The notes under the pieces are model-generated. The model was not told the DNA's origin. It made no database searches and saw only the letters and a list, made by a program, of their open reading frames with translations. Positions 25,155 to 35,964 of a stretch of DNA of 52,089 nt are shown here, one piece after another (positions within the stretch are counted from its first letter, which is position 1; each line of letters begins with the position of its first letter). Where the stretch lies: NCBI GenBank assembly GCA_900316675.1, contig ONDR01000014.1, positions 1-52,089 of the forward strand, read 5' to 3'. The stretch comes from an uncultured Bacteroidales bacterium. GTDB lineage: Bacteria > Bacteroidota > Bacteroidia > Bacteroidales > UBA932. The translations under genes were made by a program, and so were the position numbers.

Positions 25155-26300
25155 ATGAAACGAATCACCATTCTTTTGGCATCGGCACTGATGCTGTCAA
25201 TGGCTTCTCAGGCCAAAGCACAAACACCCGTTAACGAATATCCTGCATCTGACAGCAAGATTGTCTGGGTAGGAAGGGCTATCGCCCAGGGAGATCAGGT
25301 AAGCGGCGACTGGACAGGTATTTACGCCCGCATCAAATTTGCCGGCGACGGCCTTGCCATCAAGGTTTCAGACACAAAAAAGAACTACTACAACCTGTGG
25401 CTGGACAAAGAAACCTGGAACGAGCCGGACAAAATTGTTACCGTAACAGGAACCGACACTACCATCGTACTGCTTGCAAAAGAAGAAATCCTGGCCCTGT
25501 GCGGCAAGAAAAATGCCCGTAAAGACAGCGTTCACCAGATCACCCTGCAAAAAAGGACAGAAGGCGAACAAGGTAAGACCACCTTCCAGAAGGTGCTGGT
25601 AAACGGCAGCCTGCTTGAGGCTGACGCTGTCCGCCCGCGCGCAATAGAATTCGTAGGTGATTCCTATACCTGCGGCTACGGTTCAGAGAATTCAGTAAAG
25701 ACAGATCCCTTCAAACCGGAAACAGAAAACTGCAACAAGAGCTACTGCAACATCGTAGCACGCTACTTTGACGCAGAATGCATACTGGTTGCCCATTCAG
25801 GCTTCGGTATCGCCCGCAACTACAATGACAACGTGAAGGGCTGGTACATGCCCGAGCGCTACAGCCAGGCCTACGATATGGACCGCGATTCCCGCTACGA
25901 CGCCAGCACTGCTTCAGTTAAGCCGGACATTACCGTTATCTATCTGTGCACCAATGACTTCTCTACCGGACGTCAGCCGTCTAAAGGCATGTTCCAGGAG
26001 AACTACAAAATCCTTCTTGGCAAGATTAAAGAGGCTTACGGCGAGGCTCACCCCATACTTTGCGTAGCCGGCAAGAACGATTTCCTTATGGCAGAATACA
26101 TCAGCGAGGTTGCAAATGAATGCGGCCTGCGCAAGGTTTCCTTCGCAGTTCTCTGCCCCTATGTACACAATTCCGACGACGACCTTGGCGCCAGCTTCCA
26201 CCCCAACTACGAGGGTCACAAGAAGAAAGCCATGGTACTTATCCCCTACGTTGCAACAATGACAGGCTGGGGCCTTAATCCTGAAAAACCTATCAGATAA
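25155..26300 (+). CDS. CE2-like SGNH carbohydrate esterase
   Basis: The 381-residue exported protein has a signal peptide ending ASQAKAQ. It has the two-domain plan of carbohydrate esterase family 2: an N-terminal jelly-roll (about 30-155) and a C-terminal SGNH hydrolase (about 160-375). The nucleophile is S170 in FVGDSYTCGYG, the oxyanion block is LCTNDFS (about 264-270), and the catalytic His is probably H349 in SFHPNYEGH. CE2 enzymes remove O-acetyl groups from plant or other glycans, some also acting as transesterases. It begins a five-gene operon with peptidases and GH92 mannosidases. The stop TAA and the next ATG share one base. Confidence 0.82.
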   Translation: MKRITILLASALMLSMASQAKAQTPVNEYPASDSKIVWVGRAIAQGDQVSGDWTGIYARIKFAGDGLAIKVSDTKKNYYNLWLDKETWNEPDKIVTVTGTDTTIVLLAKEEILALCGKKNARKDSVHQITLQKRTEGEQGKTTFQKVLVNGSLLEADAVRPRAIEFVGDSYTCGYGSENSVKTDPFKPETENCNKSYCNIVARYFDAECILVAHSGFGIARNYNDNVKGWYMPERYSQAYDMDRDSRYDASTASVKPDITVIYLCTNDFSTGRQPSKGMFQENYKILLGKIKEAYGEAHPILCVAGKNDFLMAEYISEVANECGLRKVSFAVLCPYVHNSDDDLGASFHPNYEGHKKKAMVLIPYVATMTGWGLNPEKPIR

Positions 26301-28243
26301 TGAAGAAGTTAAGCATAATCCTGGCCGTTATCTCATGTACGGCAGCCATGGCCCAGGAAGGCGTAAAGGACGTAGTTCCCGCCAACCCTGAGGGCAAACA
26401 GTTCACCATGGAGGATGTTATCCTGAAAAGGGCCGGATATCCTTCATTCAAACTTATATCAAATAAACTTAAAGAGCTTAAAGACAAGGGAATAAGCTTT
26501 AATTCCGACGACAAACCGGCTCTTGACATTAAGACCGGAAGCGAGCTCGTCATTAACGGCGTTTGCGTAGCCCCCGCCGGAGACCCCAACATTTCTTACG
26601 GAACATCAGTTAGCCGCAATGAGTTTGGCATAACCAACGGCATCTTTTTTTCTCCTGACCAGCAGAAAGTAGCCTTTTACCGCAAGGACGAATCTCTGGT
26701 GACCGAATTCCCGCTGCTGGACATTACAACGCGTACAGGCAGTCTTAAGGCCATTAAATACCCGATGAACGGTATGGATTCAGAGCGCATCAGCCTTGGA
26801 ATCTACGACATCAATACCCAGAAGACCGTTTATCTTGACGTGACCGATTTCGGTCCTGACCGTTACCTTACCAACATCTCCTGGGGCCCGGACAGCAAGA
26901 ACATCTTTGTACTTGTACTTGACCGCAGTCAGAAGAACATGAACCTTAACCAGTACCGCGCCGCTGACGGCAGTTTTGTACGTACCATACTGTCAGAGCA
27001 CAGCGACAAATACGTAGAGCCGCTTGACCCGCTTAAGTTCATCGGCAGCAATTACCATTTCATTTACAGGATTGCTACCCGCGACAACTATCGCAGCCTT
27101 TATCTTTGCGACACCCTTGGTACTGTCCGCAGGATTACAAATGTTGCCGCAGACGTAGATCTCCAGAAAGTATTCGGCAATACAGTTTATTATACTTCTG
27201 CAGAAGTTTCGCCTGTAGAGAATCATCTATTCAAGGTTGAAATCACCCCTGCAAAGGGCCGCAAAGCTGTTTCTGCCGCCAATTCAAAGATTGGCAAGCC
27301 CGCACGCCTTACCACCGAGCGCGGCTGGCACAACTTCTTCTTTGCACCCGATGGCAAATATCTGCTTGATTATTATTCATCCTTCAGCAGCCCCACCGCC
27401 TTCAAAGTCGTTTCCCTTGCTGATGGTAAAGTGCTTGAGTCCGGCAAGGCCGACAATCCTCTTACCGAGTGGCATACCGGCGAAGTCGATTTTGGCACAG
27501 TGCCCAGCGCAGACGGCAAATACGAGAACTGGTACAGGCTCTTCAAGCCGGCCGACTTCGACCCCGCAAAGAAGTATCCTGTAGTTGTTTACGTTTACGG
27601 AGGTCCCCATTCACAGATGGTTCAGGACACCTGGCTTGGCGGCGTTCGCCCCTGGGAGCTCCTTATGGCCCAGAAGGGTTATGTCGTATTCGTAATGGAC
27701 AACAGAGGTACACAGAACCGCGGTCTGGAGTATGAGCAGGCCATTCACAAATACTGCGGCAAGGCAGAGATGGAAGATCAGATGGTCGGCATCGACATGC
27801 TTAAACGTCTGCCGTGGGTAGATTCAGAGCGCATCGGCGTGCACGGATGGAGCTATGGCGGCTTCATGACCATATCGCTTATGACCACCTATCCCGACGT
27901 CTTCAAGGTTGGCGTTGCCGGCGGACCGGTTATCGATTGGAAGTGGTATGAAATCATGTATGGAGAGCGTTACATGGAAACTGCTGCCACCAATCCCGAC
28001 GGCTTTGCCCAGACCAGCCTCATCAATAAGGCTAAAAACCTTAAGGGCAAGCTGCTCATCTGCCAGGGCGCCATTGACAACACCTGCGTCTGGGAGCACA
28101 GCCTTAGCTTTGTTCAGGAGTGCATAGAGCACAACATCCAGCTGGATTACTTCCCCTATCCCCGTGCAGAGCACAACGTAGGAGGCAGGCATCGCGTTCA
28201 TCTTATGGACAAAGTCACCATATTCTTTGACAACAACCTGTAA
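26300..28243 (+). CDS. Dipeptidyl peptidase IV-type S9 serine peptidase
   Basis: The 647-residue secreted or periplasmic peptidase has a signal peptide ending AAMAQ. The N-terminal beta-propeller spans about residues 50-380 and the alpha/beta hydrolase about 390-647. The nucleophile is S518 in GWSYGGFM, Asp is D593 in GAIDNT, and His is H625 in AEHNVGG. It cleaves X-Pro or X-Ala dipeptides from peptide N-termini. Bacterial DPP IV is usually about 700-730 residues, so this is somewhat short. It is translationally coupled to the esterase gene upstream and followed after 14 bases by an M20 dipeptidase that could use its dipeptide products. Confidence 0.88.
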   Translation: MKKLSIILAVISCTAAMAQEGVKDVVPANPEGKQFTMEDVILKRAGYPSFKLISNKLKELKDKGISFNSDDKPALDIKTGSELVINGVCVAPAGDPNISYGTSVSRNEFGITNGIFFSPDQQKVAFYRKDESLVTEFPLLDITTRTGSLKAIKYPMNGMDSERISLGIYDINTQKTVYLDVTDFGPDRYLTNISWGPDSKNIFVLVLDRSQKNMNLNQYRAADGSFVRTILSEHSDKYVEPLDPLKFIGSNYHFIYRIATRDNYRSLYLCDTLGTVRRITNVAADVDLQKVFGNTVYYTSAEVSPVENHLFKVEITPAKGRKAVSAANSKIGKPARLTTERGWHNFFFAPDGKYLLDYYSSFSSPTAFKVVSLADGKVLESGKADNPLTEWHTGEVDFGTVPSADGKYENWYRLFKPADFDPAKKYPVVVYVYGGPHSQMVQDTWLGGVRPWELLMAQKGYVVFVMDNRGTQNRGLEYEQAIHKYCGKAEMEDQMVGIDMLKRLPWVDSERIGVHGWSYGGFMTISLMTTYPDVFKVGVAGGPVIDWKWYEIMYGERYMETAATNPDGFAQTSLINKAKNLKGKLLICQGAIDNTCVWEHSLSFVQECIEHNIQLDYFPYPRAEHNVGGRHRVHLMDKVTIFFDNNL

Positions 28244-28257
28244 AACAACATAGAACT

Positions 28258-29622
28258 ATGAAACAATACATCAAAGAGAATAAAGAGAGGTTTTACGACG
28301 AACTTTTCTCATTGTTGAGGATCCCTTCCATCAGCGCCAAGCCGGAGCACAAAGGCGACATGCAGAAATGTGCCGAGAGGCTTGTAGAACTGCTTCTGCA
28401 GGCCGGTGCCGACCAGGCAGCGGTTTACCCTTCTGCAGGAAATCCGGTAGTATTCGGGCAGAAGATACTGGATCCGTCTTACAAGACGGTACTTGTTTAC
28501 GGCCACTATGACGTTCAGCCGCCGGAGCCGCTGGAAAAATGGCGTACAGACCCCTTCGAGCCCGTTATAGCCAAGGATCCCAATACCGGCGAGGAGGCCA
28601 TCTACTGCCGCGGCGCCAACGACGACAAAGGCCAGCTTTTCATGCATTTGAAGGCCTTTGAGTTCATGCTCCGCAGCGGTAAACTGCACCACAATGTCAA
28701 GTTCGTTTTCGAGGGCGAAGAAGAAATTGGCAGCGGCAGCCTGCCTGCATGGGTCCGCGAGCATAAGGACCTTCTGGCCGCCGATGTAATCCTTGTTTCC
28801 GACACCACCATGATATCGGACAACGTGCCTTCAATCAACTGCGGAATGCGTGGACTGGCCTATCTGGAGGTTACCGTCACCGGCCCTAACAAGGACCTTC
28901 ATTCCGGCCACTACGGCGGTGCGGTCGCCAATCCTATCAATACCCTGTGCGACATGATTTCGTCCCTGATTGACAAGGACGGCCGTGTTACCATACCCGG
29001 TTTCTATGACGATGTTGTAGAGCTTTCCGCCGCAGACAGGGCCCAGCTTGCACGCGCTCCCTTCGACCTTGAAGAATACAAGGAATTCCTTGATATTAAA
29101 GAGGTTAAGGGAGAAAAGGGCTACACCACCATGGAACGCACCGGAATACGTCCCTGCCTTGACGTATGCGGCATCTGGGGCGGCTACACAGGAGTCGGTG
29201 CCAAGACCGTACTGCCTTCGGTAGCTCACGCCAAGATATCAATGAGGCTTGTTCCAAACCAGCTTAGCGCCAAGATCACAGAACTCTTCAAAAAGCACTT
29301 CCTGGCAATTGCTCCCCCTTACGTAAAGGTTGACGTCAAGCCCTGCGAGGGCGGCAACGGCTTCCTGATTCCCATTTCCTCCCCGGCCTTCCAGGCTGCT
29401 TCAAAGGCAATGGCAGAGGTGTACGGAATCGAGCCCGTTCCTTCCCGCGGAGGCGGCAGCATCGCCGTATTGGCAGAGATGCAGCAAATCCTTGGCATCG
29501 ATCCCCTTCTTATGGGCTTCGGTCTGGAACGCGACACAATCCACTCCCCCAACGAGAGCTACCTGCTTCGCCAGTTCTTCGCCGGCATGGAATCAATCGC
29601 CCTGTTCTATCAGTACTATTAA
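28258..29622 (+). CDS. M20-family metallo-dipeptidase (carnosinase/CNDP type)
   Basis: The 454-residue protein has no signal peptide and so is probably cytoplasmic. The dinuclear zinc site is intact: H83 and D85 in YGHYDVQPP, D122/D123 in GANDDKGQ, E154-E156 in EGEEEIGS, plus a later SDTTM and SPNESY block. The lid domain interrupts the catalytic domain between about 200 and 350. It hydrolyses dipeptides to free amino acids. In this operon it logically follows dipeptidyl peptidase IV: dipeptides released outside are imported and split. The stop is 3 bases before the first GH92 ATG. Confidence 0.92.
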   Translation: MKQYIKENKERFYDELFSLLRIPSISAKPEHKGDMQKCAERLVELLLQAGADQAAVYPSAGNPVVFGQKILDPSYKTVLVYGHYDVQPPEPLEKWRTDPFEPVIAKDPNTGEEAIYCRGANDDKGQLFMHLKAFEFMLRSGKLHHNVKFVFEGEEEIGSGSLPAWVREHKDLLAADVILVSDTTMISDNVPSINCGMRGLAYLEVTVTGPNKDLHSGHYGGAVANPINTLCDMISSLIDKDGRVTIPGFYDDVVELSAADRAQLARAPFDLEEYKEFLDIKEVKGEKGYTTMERTGIRPCLDVCGIWGGYTGVGAKTVLPSVAHAKISMRLVPNQLSAKITELFKKHFLAIAPPYVKVDVKPCEGGNGFLIPISSPAFQAASKAMAEVYGIEPVPSRGGGSIAVLAEMQQILGIDPLLMGFGLERDTIHSPNESYLLRQFFAGMESIALFYQYY

Positions 29623-29625
29623 AAA

Positions 29626-31887
29626 ATGAAGTTATTTACAATAGCCGTAAGTCTGCTTGCAGCGGTGCTTCCCCTGCAAGCCCAACACACCCAGTACGTT
29701 AATCCGTTCATCGGCACAGCAGGAATGGGACATACCTTCCCGGGAGCCTGCGTGCCGTTTGGCGGAGTACAGTTGTCTCCTGACACAGAAATGATTCCTC
29801 ACAACATACAGGGAAAGTACCAGCCCCGCACCTACGAGTATTGCGCCGGCTATCAGTACACAGACTCTACAATTGTGGGATTCAGCCATACGCACTTCAG
29901 CGGAACAGGACACTCTGACCTTGGAGACATTCTTCTTATGCCCGGTACCGGAGAGGTTCAGATTAACTCCGGGACAGCGGAGCATCCGGAAGAAGGTTAC
30001 CGCAGCCGCATCGACCACAGCAAAGAAACTGCATCGGCCGGCTATTACAGCGTAGAGTTGCAAGACTACGGCATATTGGCAGAGCTTACCGCCACTAAAA
30101 GGGTCGGAGTGCATCGCTATACCTACCCTAAAGGGGCTGATGGTCACGTGGTTATGGACCTTGACCACGGTATATACAATTACGACGGAAAAACTCTTTG
30201 GGCAGAGGTTCGCGTAGAAAGCCCCACCCTTGTTACCGGCTACCGCATAACCAACGGCTGGGCCCGCACAAACTATACTTATTTTGCAATAGAGTTTTCA
30301 CAGCCTATCCTGGAATACGGATACAAAGACAAGGCTCCAGTTTACTATCGCGGCGGATACAGCGGCTACAAGAACTTCCCTGAAATGGCCGGACGCAAGG
30401 TAGTGGCCTGGTTCAAGTTCAATACAGCAGAGGCGCCGCAGCTTACCGTAAAAGTTGGTATCTCCGCCACCGGAACAAGCGGTGCGCTTAAGAACCTTAG
30501 GGCAGAGACAGAAGGCAAATCCTTCGACCAAATCCATTCAGAGGCCGTTGCTGCCTGGGAAAAGGAGCTGGACTGCATAGAGATAGAAGGCACAGATGCA
30601 GAAAAAACAATGTTCTACACCAGCCTTTATCATACCATGATAAACCCTTCCGTTTACATGGACGTTGATGGCCTTTACCGTGGCCTGGACCACGAGCTTC
30701 ACAAGGCTGAAGGCTTTACCAACTACACCGTTTTCTCTTTGTGGGATACCTACCGCGCAGAGCACCCCTTCCTGGCTCTGATGAAGCCTAAGCAGGCAGA
30801 GGACATGATAGAGTCCATGCTTAAGCACTACGAGCAGAGCGCCCATCACATGCTGCCAATCTGGAGCCATATGGCCAACGAGAACTGGTGCATGACCGGC
30901 TATCACAGCGTCTCCGTTCTTGCCGATGCAATTGTAAAAGGACTTTCCGTCGATGGAGAAAAAGCACTGGAGGCCATGGTTGCAACATCCACCACTCCCT
31001 GGTACGACGGACTTGGAGAGTACATGAAACTGGGCTATGTTCCGCTTGAAAAAACATCCACTGCGGCCAGCAATACTCTTGAATTCGCATACGACGACTG
31101 GAGCATCGGAGCAGCAGCGCAAGCACTTGGTAATAAGGCTGTTGCACAGGAATACTTCAAGCGAGGCTCTTACTATAAAAATACCTTTGATACAGCTCTT
31201 GGCCTGGCCCGCCCGCGCTACGCTGACGGAAGTTTCAAGCAGGATTTTGACGTAAAACAAACGGTTGGAATGGGCTTCATAGAAGGCAACTCCCTTAACT
31301 TCTCATTCCACGTTCCGCAGGACGTTCCCGGCCTTATCGACCTTATGGGAGGAGAGAAAAAGTTCATCGCCAACCTGGACGACCTTTTTGGCAGCAATCT
31401 TCCGGAATACTGCTACGCAGACAATGAAGACATAACAGCTGACTGCCTGCTTGGCGGCTATGTTCACGGCAACGAACCCAGCCATCATATCCCCTATCTT
31501 TACGCATGGACAAAGCAGGCCTGGAAAACCCAGTACTGGCTGCGAGAGATAATGAACCGCTTTTACAAGCCGGAGATCCGCGGCCTGGGCGGCAACGACG
31601 ACTGCGGCCAGATGAGCGCCTGGTACATATTCTCTGCCCTGGGCTTCTATCCTGTCTGCCCCGGCACCGACCAATATGTATTAGGAGCGCCTTATATCCC
31701 CTACGCCAAACTTAATCTCCCTAACGGAAAGACGCTGGAGATCAAAGCCACCGGAGTAAGCGACAAAAACCGCTTTGTAAAGGCAGTCAAGCTTAACGGA
31801 CAAACAATTAAGAATCAATTCCTTACGCACAAGCAGCTGCTACAAGGCGGTAGCCTTGAATTCGTAATGTCAAGCAGACACAAATAA
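29626..31887 (+). CDS. GH92 alpha-mannosidase (first of tandem pair)
   Basis: The 753-residue exported enzyme has a signal peptide ending PLQAQ. GH92 exo-alpha-mannosidases use Ca2+ and act on host N-glycans or yeast mannan. Hallmarks are QYVNPFIGT, GHTFPGACVPFG, FSHTHFSGTG, WDTYRAEHP and the catalytic base block [11 protein letters not shown] (656-666, D658). The acid is probably E553 in IEGNSLNFSFHVP. That block is usually EGNxWQYxWxVP, so three aromatic or polar positions near the active site are changed here. The linkage (alpha-1,2, 1,3, 1,4 or 1,6) cannot be assigned. It lies one base before the second GH92 and is the fourth gene of the esterase-peptidase-mannosidase operon. Confidence 0.92.
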   Translation: MKLFTIAVSLLAAVLPLQAQHTQYVNPFIGTAGMGHTFPGACVPFGGVQLSPDTEMIPHNIQGKYQPRTYEYCAGYQYTDSTIVGFSHTHFSGTGHSDLGDILLMPGTGEVQINSGTAEHPEEGYRSRIDHSKETASAGYYSVELQDYGILAELTATKRVGVHRYTYPKGADGHVVMDLDHGIYNYDGKTLWAEVRVESPTLVTGYRITNGWARTNYTYFAIEFSQPILEYGYKDKAPVYYRGGYSGYKNFPEMAGRKVVAWFKFNTAEAPQLTVKVGISATGTSGALKNLRAETEGKSFDQIHSEAVAAWEKELDCIEIEGTDAEKTMFYTSLYHTMINPSVYMDVDGLYRGLDHELHKAEGFTNYTVFSLWDTYRAEHPFLALMKPKQAEDMIESMLKHYEQSAHHMLPIWSHMANENWCMTGYHSVSVLADAIVKGLSVDGEKALEAMVATSTTPWYDGLGEYMKLGYVPLEKTSTAASNTLEFAYDDWSIGAAAQALGNKAVAQEYFKRGSYYKNTFDTALGLARPRYADGSFKQDFDVKQTVGMGFIEGNSLNFSFHVPQDVPGLIDLMGGEKKFIANLDDLFGSNLPEYCYADNEDITADCLLGGYVHGNEPSHHIPYLYAWTKQAWKTQYWLREIMNRFYKPEIRGLGGNDDCGQMSAWYIFSALGFYPVCPGTDQYVLGAPYIPYAKLNLPNGKTLEIKATGVSDKNRFVKAVKLNGQTIKNQFLTHKQLLQGGSLEFVMSSRHK

Positions 31888-31888
31888 T

Positions 31889-34060
31889 ATGAAAACCCTC
31901 TATTCAGCTATTGCAGGCCTCTTCCTCACGGCCAGCCTTTTTGCACAGAACACTCAGTATGTAAACCCCTTTGTAGGGACAGCCGGCTTCGGTAACGTTT
32001 ATCCTGGCGCACAGGTTCCCTTCGGAGGCATACAGATAAGCCCGGACACAGACGACTACGACTACGATGTTGCCGCAGGCTACAAGTACACAAAGCCCAC
32101 AATCATGGGCTTCAGCCTTACCCACCTTAGCGGAACAGGCATCCCTGATCTTGGAGACTTCATGTTCGTACCGGGCAAAGGCGAATCTACCTTCAGCCAC
32201 GATACAGAGGCTGCCAGTCCCGGCTACTACACCGTATTCCTGCCGGACCACGGAGTAAAGGCCGAGCTTACCGCAGCAGCGCGCAGCGGCATCATCCGCT
32301 TCACCTATCCTGCCCGTGACACCTCCATGGTGATGATAGACCTGGCCCACACCCTAAGGTGGAAGTGCGTATGGTCTTCCATTCGCATTGTGGACGACTA
32401 TACTATTGTAGGAAGCAAGATTGTAAATGGCTGGAATCCAAACCGATACGTACATTTTGCAGCCCGTTTCCCGCAGCCCGTCAAAGACTTCATGATATAT
32501 AAGGAAGGCAAGCCGGTAATCTACAATACCAGCCGCTTTCGCAGCAGCAAGGAAACATGGGGTACAGGCCTTAAGGCTTGCATCTACTTCCCTACCACCG
32601 AAGGCCAGCAGCTTGAAATAAAGGTTGCCGTTTCCGCCACCGGTACCGATGGTGCATTAAAGAACCTTAAAGAGCTGGAAGGCAAGGACTTCGAAGCCGT
32701 ACGCCGCGACGCAGTCGCACTTTGGGAGGCAGAGCTGGCCCGCTACGAACTGGCCCCTGAATGCAACCAAAAAGACAAGGAGACCTTCTACACAAGCGTT
32801 TACCGCACCGCCCTGCATCCCTTCCTGTTCCAGGATATTGACGGCCGCTTCCGTGCCCATGACGGAAACATCGCCACGGCAAATGGCTTTACAAACTATA
32901 CGACCTTCTCTCTTTGGGACACTTACAGGGCCTTCCATCCGCTTCTGAACCTGATTAACAAGCCGCTGCAGGCAGATCTTGCCAACTCTATGCTGGAGCA
33001 TTACGACAAGAGCACAGAGCACATGCTGCCAATCTGGTCCTTCTACGGCGGAGAGACCTGGTGCATGATAGGCTACCATGCCGTTTCTGTACTTGCCGAC
33101 ATGATGGTAAAGGGCGTTAAGGGCTTCGACTACGAGCGGGCATACCAGGCCATGAAGGCCACCGCCACAAACCCCAATTACGACTGTCTGCCGGAATACA
33201 CACAGCTTGGCTACGTTCCCTTCGACAAAGAAGATGAATCCGTTTCCAAAACCCTTGAATATGCCTACGACGACTGGTGCATAGCCCAGGCCGCAAAGCT
33301 TCTGGGCCATCAGGAAGACTATGAATTCTTCTTTAAGCGCAGCCAGAACTATCGCAACCTGATTGACCCGGAGACCAAATACATGCGCGGACGCGACTCC
33401 CAAGGCAACTGGCGCACCCCGTTCGCCCCTATCGCCTACCAGGGCCCCGGCTCAGTTAACGGCTGGGGAGACATAACTGAAGGCTTTACCATGCAGTACA
33501 CCTGGACAGTGCCCCATGCCTTCGAGGACTACATGGACATTGCCGGCAAAAAGTTCCTATGCGACCGTCTGGACAGCATTTTCAAGCTTGAAATGAGTGA
33601 CGATATCCCCGGTGCGCACGACATCTGGGGCCGTATCGGCGGCTATTGGCACGGCAACGAGCCCTGCCACCATGTGCTGTATCTGTACAATAAGCTTGGC
33701 AAGCCCCAGGAGTGCCAGAAATGGGTACGTTACGTAGCCGACCATTTCTACGGCAATACTCCCGATGCCCTTAGCGGCAACGACGACTGCGGCCAGATGA
33801 GTGCCTGGTACATATTCAACTGCCTTGGCTTCTATCCTCTGTGCCCCGGCAGCAATGAGTACGAGCTTGGCTCGCCTTGCCTGCCCGGCGTAAAGGTCCG
33901 TCTTTCTGACGGCGGCACCCTGACCGTACGTACCAAGAACTGGGCTCCGGACCATGTACTGGTCAAGGCCGTTTATCTTAACGGAGTTAAAATGAAAAGC
34001 ACCACCCTTAAGTACGAAGACATTAAAGATGGTGCCGATCTGCTGTTTATTATGAAATAG
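31889..34060 (+). CDS. GH92 alpha-mannosidase (second of tandem pair)
   Basis: The 723-residue paralogue of the preceding gene has a signal peptide ending SLFAQ, so it is exported. The conserved blocks are [40 protein letters not shown], the acid block [13 protein letters not shown] with E531, HGNEPCHH and the base block [11 protein letters not shown] with D632. Here the acid block is near the family consensus, unlike the first copy, and the divergence suggests different linkage preferences. The last gene of the operon, it overlaps the 3' end of the convergent clpX by 11 bases, and no terminator hairpin is visible. Confidence 0.92.
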   Translation: MKTLYSAIAGLFLTASLFAQNTQYVNPFVGTAGFGNVYPGAQVPFGGIQISPDTDDYDYDVAAGYKYTKPTIMGFSLTHLSGTGIPDLGDFMFVPGKGESTFSHDTEAASPGYYTVFLPDHGVKAELTAAARSGIIRFTYPARDTSMVMIDLAHTLRWKCVWSSIRIVDDYTIVGSKIVNGWNPNRYVHFAARFPQPVKDFMIYKEGKPVIYNTSRFRSSKETWGTGLKACIYFPTTEGQQLEIKVAVSATGTDGALKNLKELEGKDFEAVRRDAVALWEAELARYELAPECNQKDKETFYTSVYRTALHPFLFQDIDGRFRAHDGNIATANGFTNYTTFSLWDTYRAFHPLLNLINKPLQADLANSMLEHYDKSTEHMLPIWSFYGGETWCMIGYHAVSVLADMMVKGVKGFDYERAYQAMKATATNPNYDCLPEYTQLGYVPFDKEDESVSKTLEYAYDDWCIAQAAKLLGHQEDYEFFFKRSQNYRNLIDPETKYMRGRDSQGNWRTPFAPIAYQGPGSVNGWGDITEGFTMQYTWTVPHAFEDYMDIAGKKFLCDRLDSIFKLEMSDDIPGAHDIWGRIGGYWHGNEPCHHVLYLYNKLGKPQECQKWVRYVADHFYGNTPDALSGNDDCGQMSAWYIFNCLGFYPLCPGSNEYELGSPCLPGVKVRLSDGGTLTVRTKNWAPDHVLVKAVYLNGVKMKSTTLKYEDIKDGADLLFIMK

Positions 34061-35282
34061 AATTCTTCAGCTTTTCTTTAGCATAAGCCAGAGTTACGTG
34101 GAACGTCTTCTTTTCAGAGGACGGTGCCTCGAACATGGCCTCATCGAAGATTTGCTCGCAGATAGAACGCAAACCCCTGGCTCCCAATTTGTTGGATATT
34201 GATGTATCTACAATCAGGTCCAGGACTTCAGGGTCTGTCTGCAACTTGATTCCATCCATCTGGAAGAGTTTCTCGTACTGCTTAAGAACGGCGTTCTTAG
34301 GCTCTGTAAGGATGCGCTTAAGGGCTTCCCTGTCCAGCTTGTCCAGATATGTGATAACCGGCAGACGGCCAATTATCTCAGGAATAAGGCCGTAGGCGCG
34401 CATATCCTGTGCGTTCACATACTGCAGAAGATTCTCTTTATCTACCTGCTTGCGTCCGGAATTGTTAAAGCCAATCACCTGAGTGTTAAGCCTCTGCGCA
34501 ATCCTGCGCTCTATACCCTCGAAGGCGCCGCCGCAGATAAACAGTATATTCTGGGTGTTTACATGGATGAACTCCTGCTCAGGGTGCTTGCGGCCGCCCT
34601 TAGGCGGTACGTTAATAATGCTGCCTTCCAGAAGCTTAAGCATTGCCTGCTGAACGCCCTCACCGGAAACGTCGCGGGTTATTGAAGGATTGTCGCTCTT
34701 ACGGGCGATCTTGTCAATCTCGTCAATAAACACAATGCCGCGCTCGGCCTTGGCCACATTGAAGTCAGCCTCTTCAAGAAGACGGGTAAGTATGCTCTCT
34801 ACATCCTCTCCCACATAGCCGGCCTCTGTAAGGACAGTAGCGTCCACAATAGTGAACGGAACGTCCAAAAGACGAGCTATAGTCCTGGCCATCAAGGTTT
34901 TACCCGTTCCGGTAGGACCTACCATAAGTATGTTGGATTTCTCCAGCTCTACGTCGTCTTCCTTCTTGGCATCGAAGTTATGGCTAAGCCTCTTGTAGTG
35001 GTTGTAAACAGCCACAGCAAGCTGCTTCTTGGCACGGTCCTGTCCAATTACATAATTGTCCAGAAAAGCCTTGATCTCTACCGGCTTAGGCTCCTTGGCA
35101 ACGTCAATCTTGGACGCAGCACCCTTGCCTGCCGACATCTCCTTCACATAATCAGACGCCATCTTTACACAATCCAGGCAGATGCAAGCATCCCCCAGAC
35201 CCTGCAGAAGCATGGGCGCCTCCCCTTCCGGCCGGCCGCAAAACATGCAGAACCGTCCGGGCTTATTGGTCTTTTTAGCCAC
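34050..35282 (-). CDS. clpX: ATP-dependent Clp protease ATP-binding subunit ClpX
   Basis: The 410-residue AAA+ unfoldase feeds substrates to ClpP. The N-terminal zinc-binding domain has C12, C15, C35 and C38. Walker A is GPTGTGKT (about 118-125), the pore loop GYVG (about 152), Walker [10 protein letters not shown], and the ClpP-docking loop carries VIGF (about 270). The length is normal. It is the last gene of the leftward operon, 2 bases after clpP. Its tail overlaps the convergent GH92 gene by 11 bases. Confidence 0.97.
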   Translation of the reverse strand: MAKKTNKPGRFCMFCGRPEGEAPMLLQGLGDACICLDCVKMASDYVKEMSAGKGAASKIDVAKEPKPVEIKAFLDNYVIGQDRAKKQLAVAVYNHYKRLSHNFDAKKEDDVELEKSNILMVGPTGTGKTLMARTIARLLDVPFTIVDATVLTEAGYVGEDVESILTRLLEEADFNVAKAERGIVFIDEIDKIARKSDNPSITRDVSGEGVQQAMLKLLEGSIINVPPKGGRKHPEQEFIHVNTQNILFICGGAFEGIERRIAQRLNTQVIGFNNSGRKQVDKENLLQYVNAQDMRAYGLIPEIIGRLPVITYLDKLDREALKRILTEPKNAVLKQYEKLFQMDGIKLQTDPEVLDLIVDTSISNKLGARGLRSICEQIFDEAMFEAPSSEKKTFHVTLAYAKEKLKNSIS

Positions 35283-35284
35283 TC

Positions 35285-35959
35285 TTACTTGATTTTACGA
35301 GTCAAAACCTCATCTACCATACCGTAGTCCTTGGCTTCCTGTGCAGTCATCCAATAGTCGCGGTCTGCATCTGCGAACACCTTCTTGAAAGGCTGTCCGC
35401 TGTGCTGGGAGATAATGTTGTACAGCTCTGTACGGGTCTTTTCAATCTCCTTTGCGGCAATGAGGATGTCCGATGCCTGGCCCTGTGCGCCACCCAGCGG
35501 CTGATGAATCAGCACGCGTGAATGAGGCAGTGCGGAACGCTTGCCCTTGGCACCGGCGCAAAGCAGAACGGATCCCATGGAAGCGGCCATGCCGGTGCAG
35601 ATGGTAGCAACATCAGGTTCTACCAGCTGCATGGTGTCATAAATTGCCAGACCGGCGGATACACTGCCACCGGGGGTGTTCAGATACATGGTGATGTCGG
35701 CTGTATTATCCTGCGCAGCAAGGAAAAGCAACTGGGCTTGGATGATATTAGCTACATCGTCATTGATGGGCACGCCAAGGAAGATGATTCGGTCCATCAT
35801 AAGACGGCTGAATACATCCATGCTGGCAACATTGAGCTTGCGCTCCTCTATGATGGTCGGGTTGATGTAACTGTCAACCGCAGCCTGATAACGATTCAGG
35901 GTCGTGGACGAAATGCCGCAACCCTGATTCGCGAATTTCTGGAATTCGTTCTTGGACAT
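35285..35959 (-). CDS. clpP: ATP-dependent Clp protease proteolytic subunit ClpP
   Basis: The 224-residue serine peptidase of the Clp complex has an intact triad: S127 in MAASMG, H152 in LIHQPLGG and D201 in [19 protein letters not shown] precedes the His as usual. The N-terminus is about 25-30 residues longer than mature E. coli ClpP and may include a processed propeptide. It lies between tig (5 bases) and clpX (2 bases), the classic tig-clpP-clpX order. Confidence 0.97.
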   Translation of the reverse strand: MSKNEFQKFANQGCGISSTTLNRYQAAVDSYINPTIIEERKLNVASMDVFSRLMMDRIIFLGVPINDDVANIIQAQLLFLAAQDNTADITMYLNTPGGSVSAGLAIYDTMQLVEPDVATICTGMAASMGSVLLCAGAKGKRSALPHSRVLIHQPLGGAQGQASDILIAAKEIEKTRTELYNIISQHSGQPFKKVFADADRDYWMTAQEAKDYGMVDEVLTRKIK

Positions 35960-35964
35960 AGTTA

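Noticed and set aside
30538..31260. 240-codon minus-strand frame inside the first GH92 gene
   Set aside because: Antisense shadow of a conserved coding region.
32657..33403. 248-codon minus-strand frame inside the second GH92 gene
   Set aside because: Shadow of a clear GH92 enzyme; no recognisable domain or promoter.
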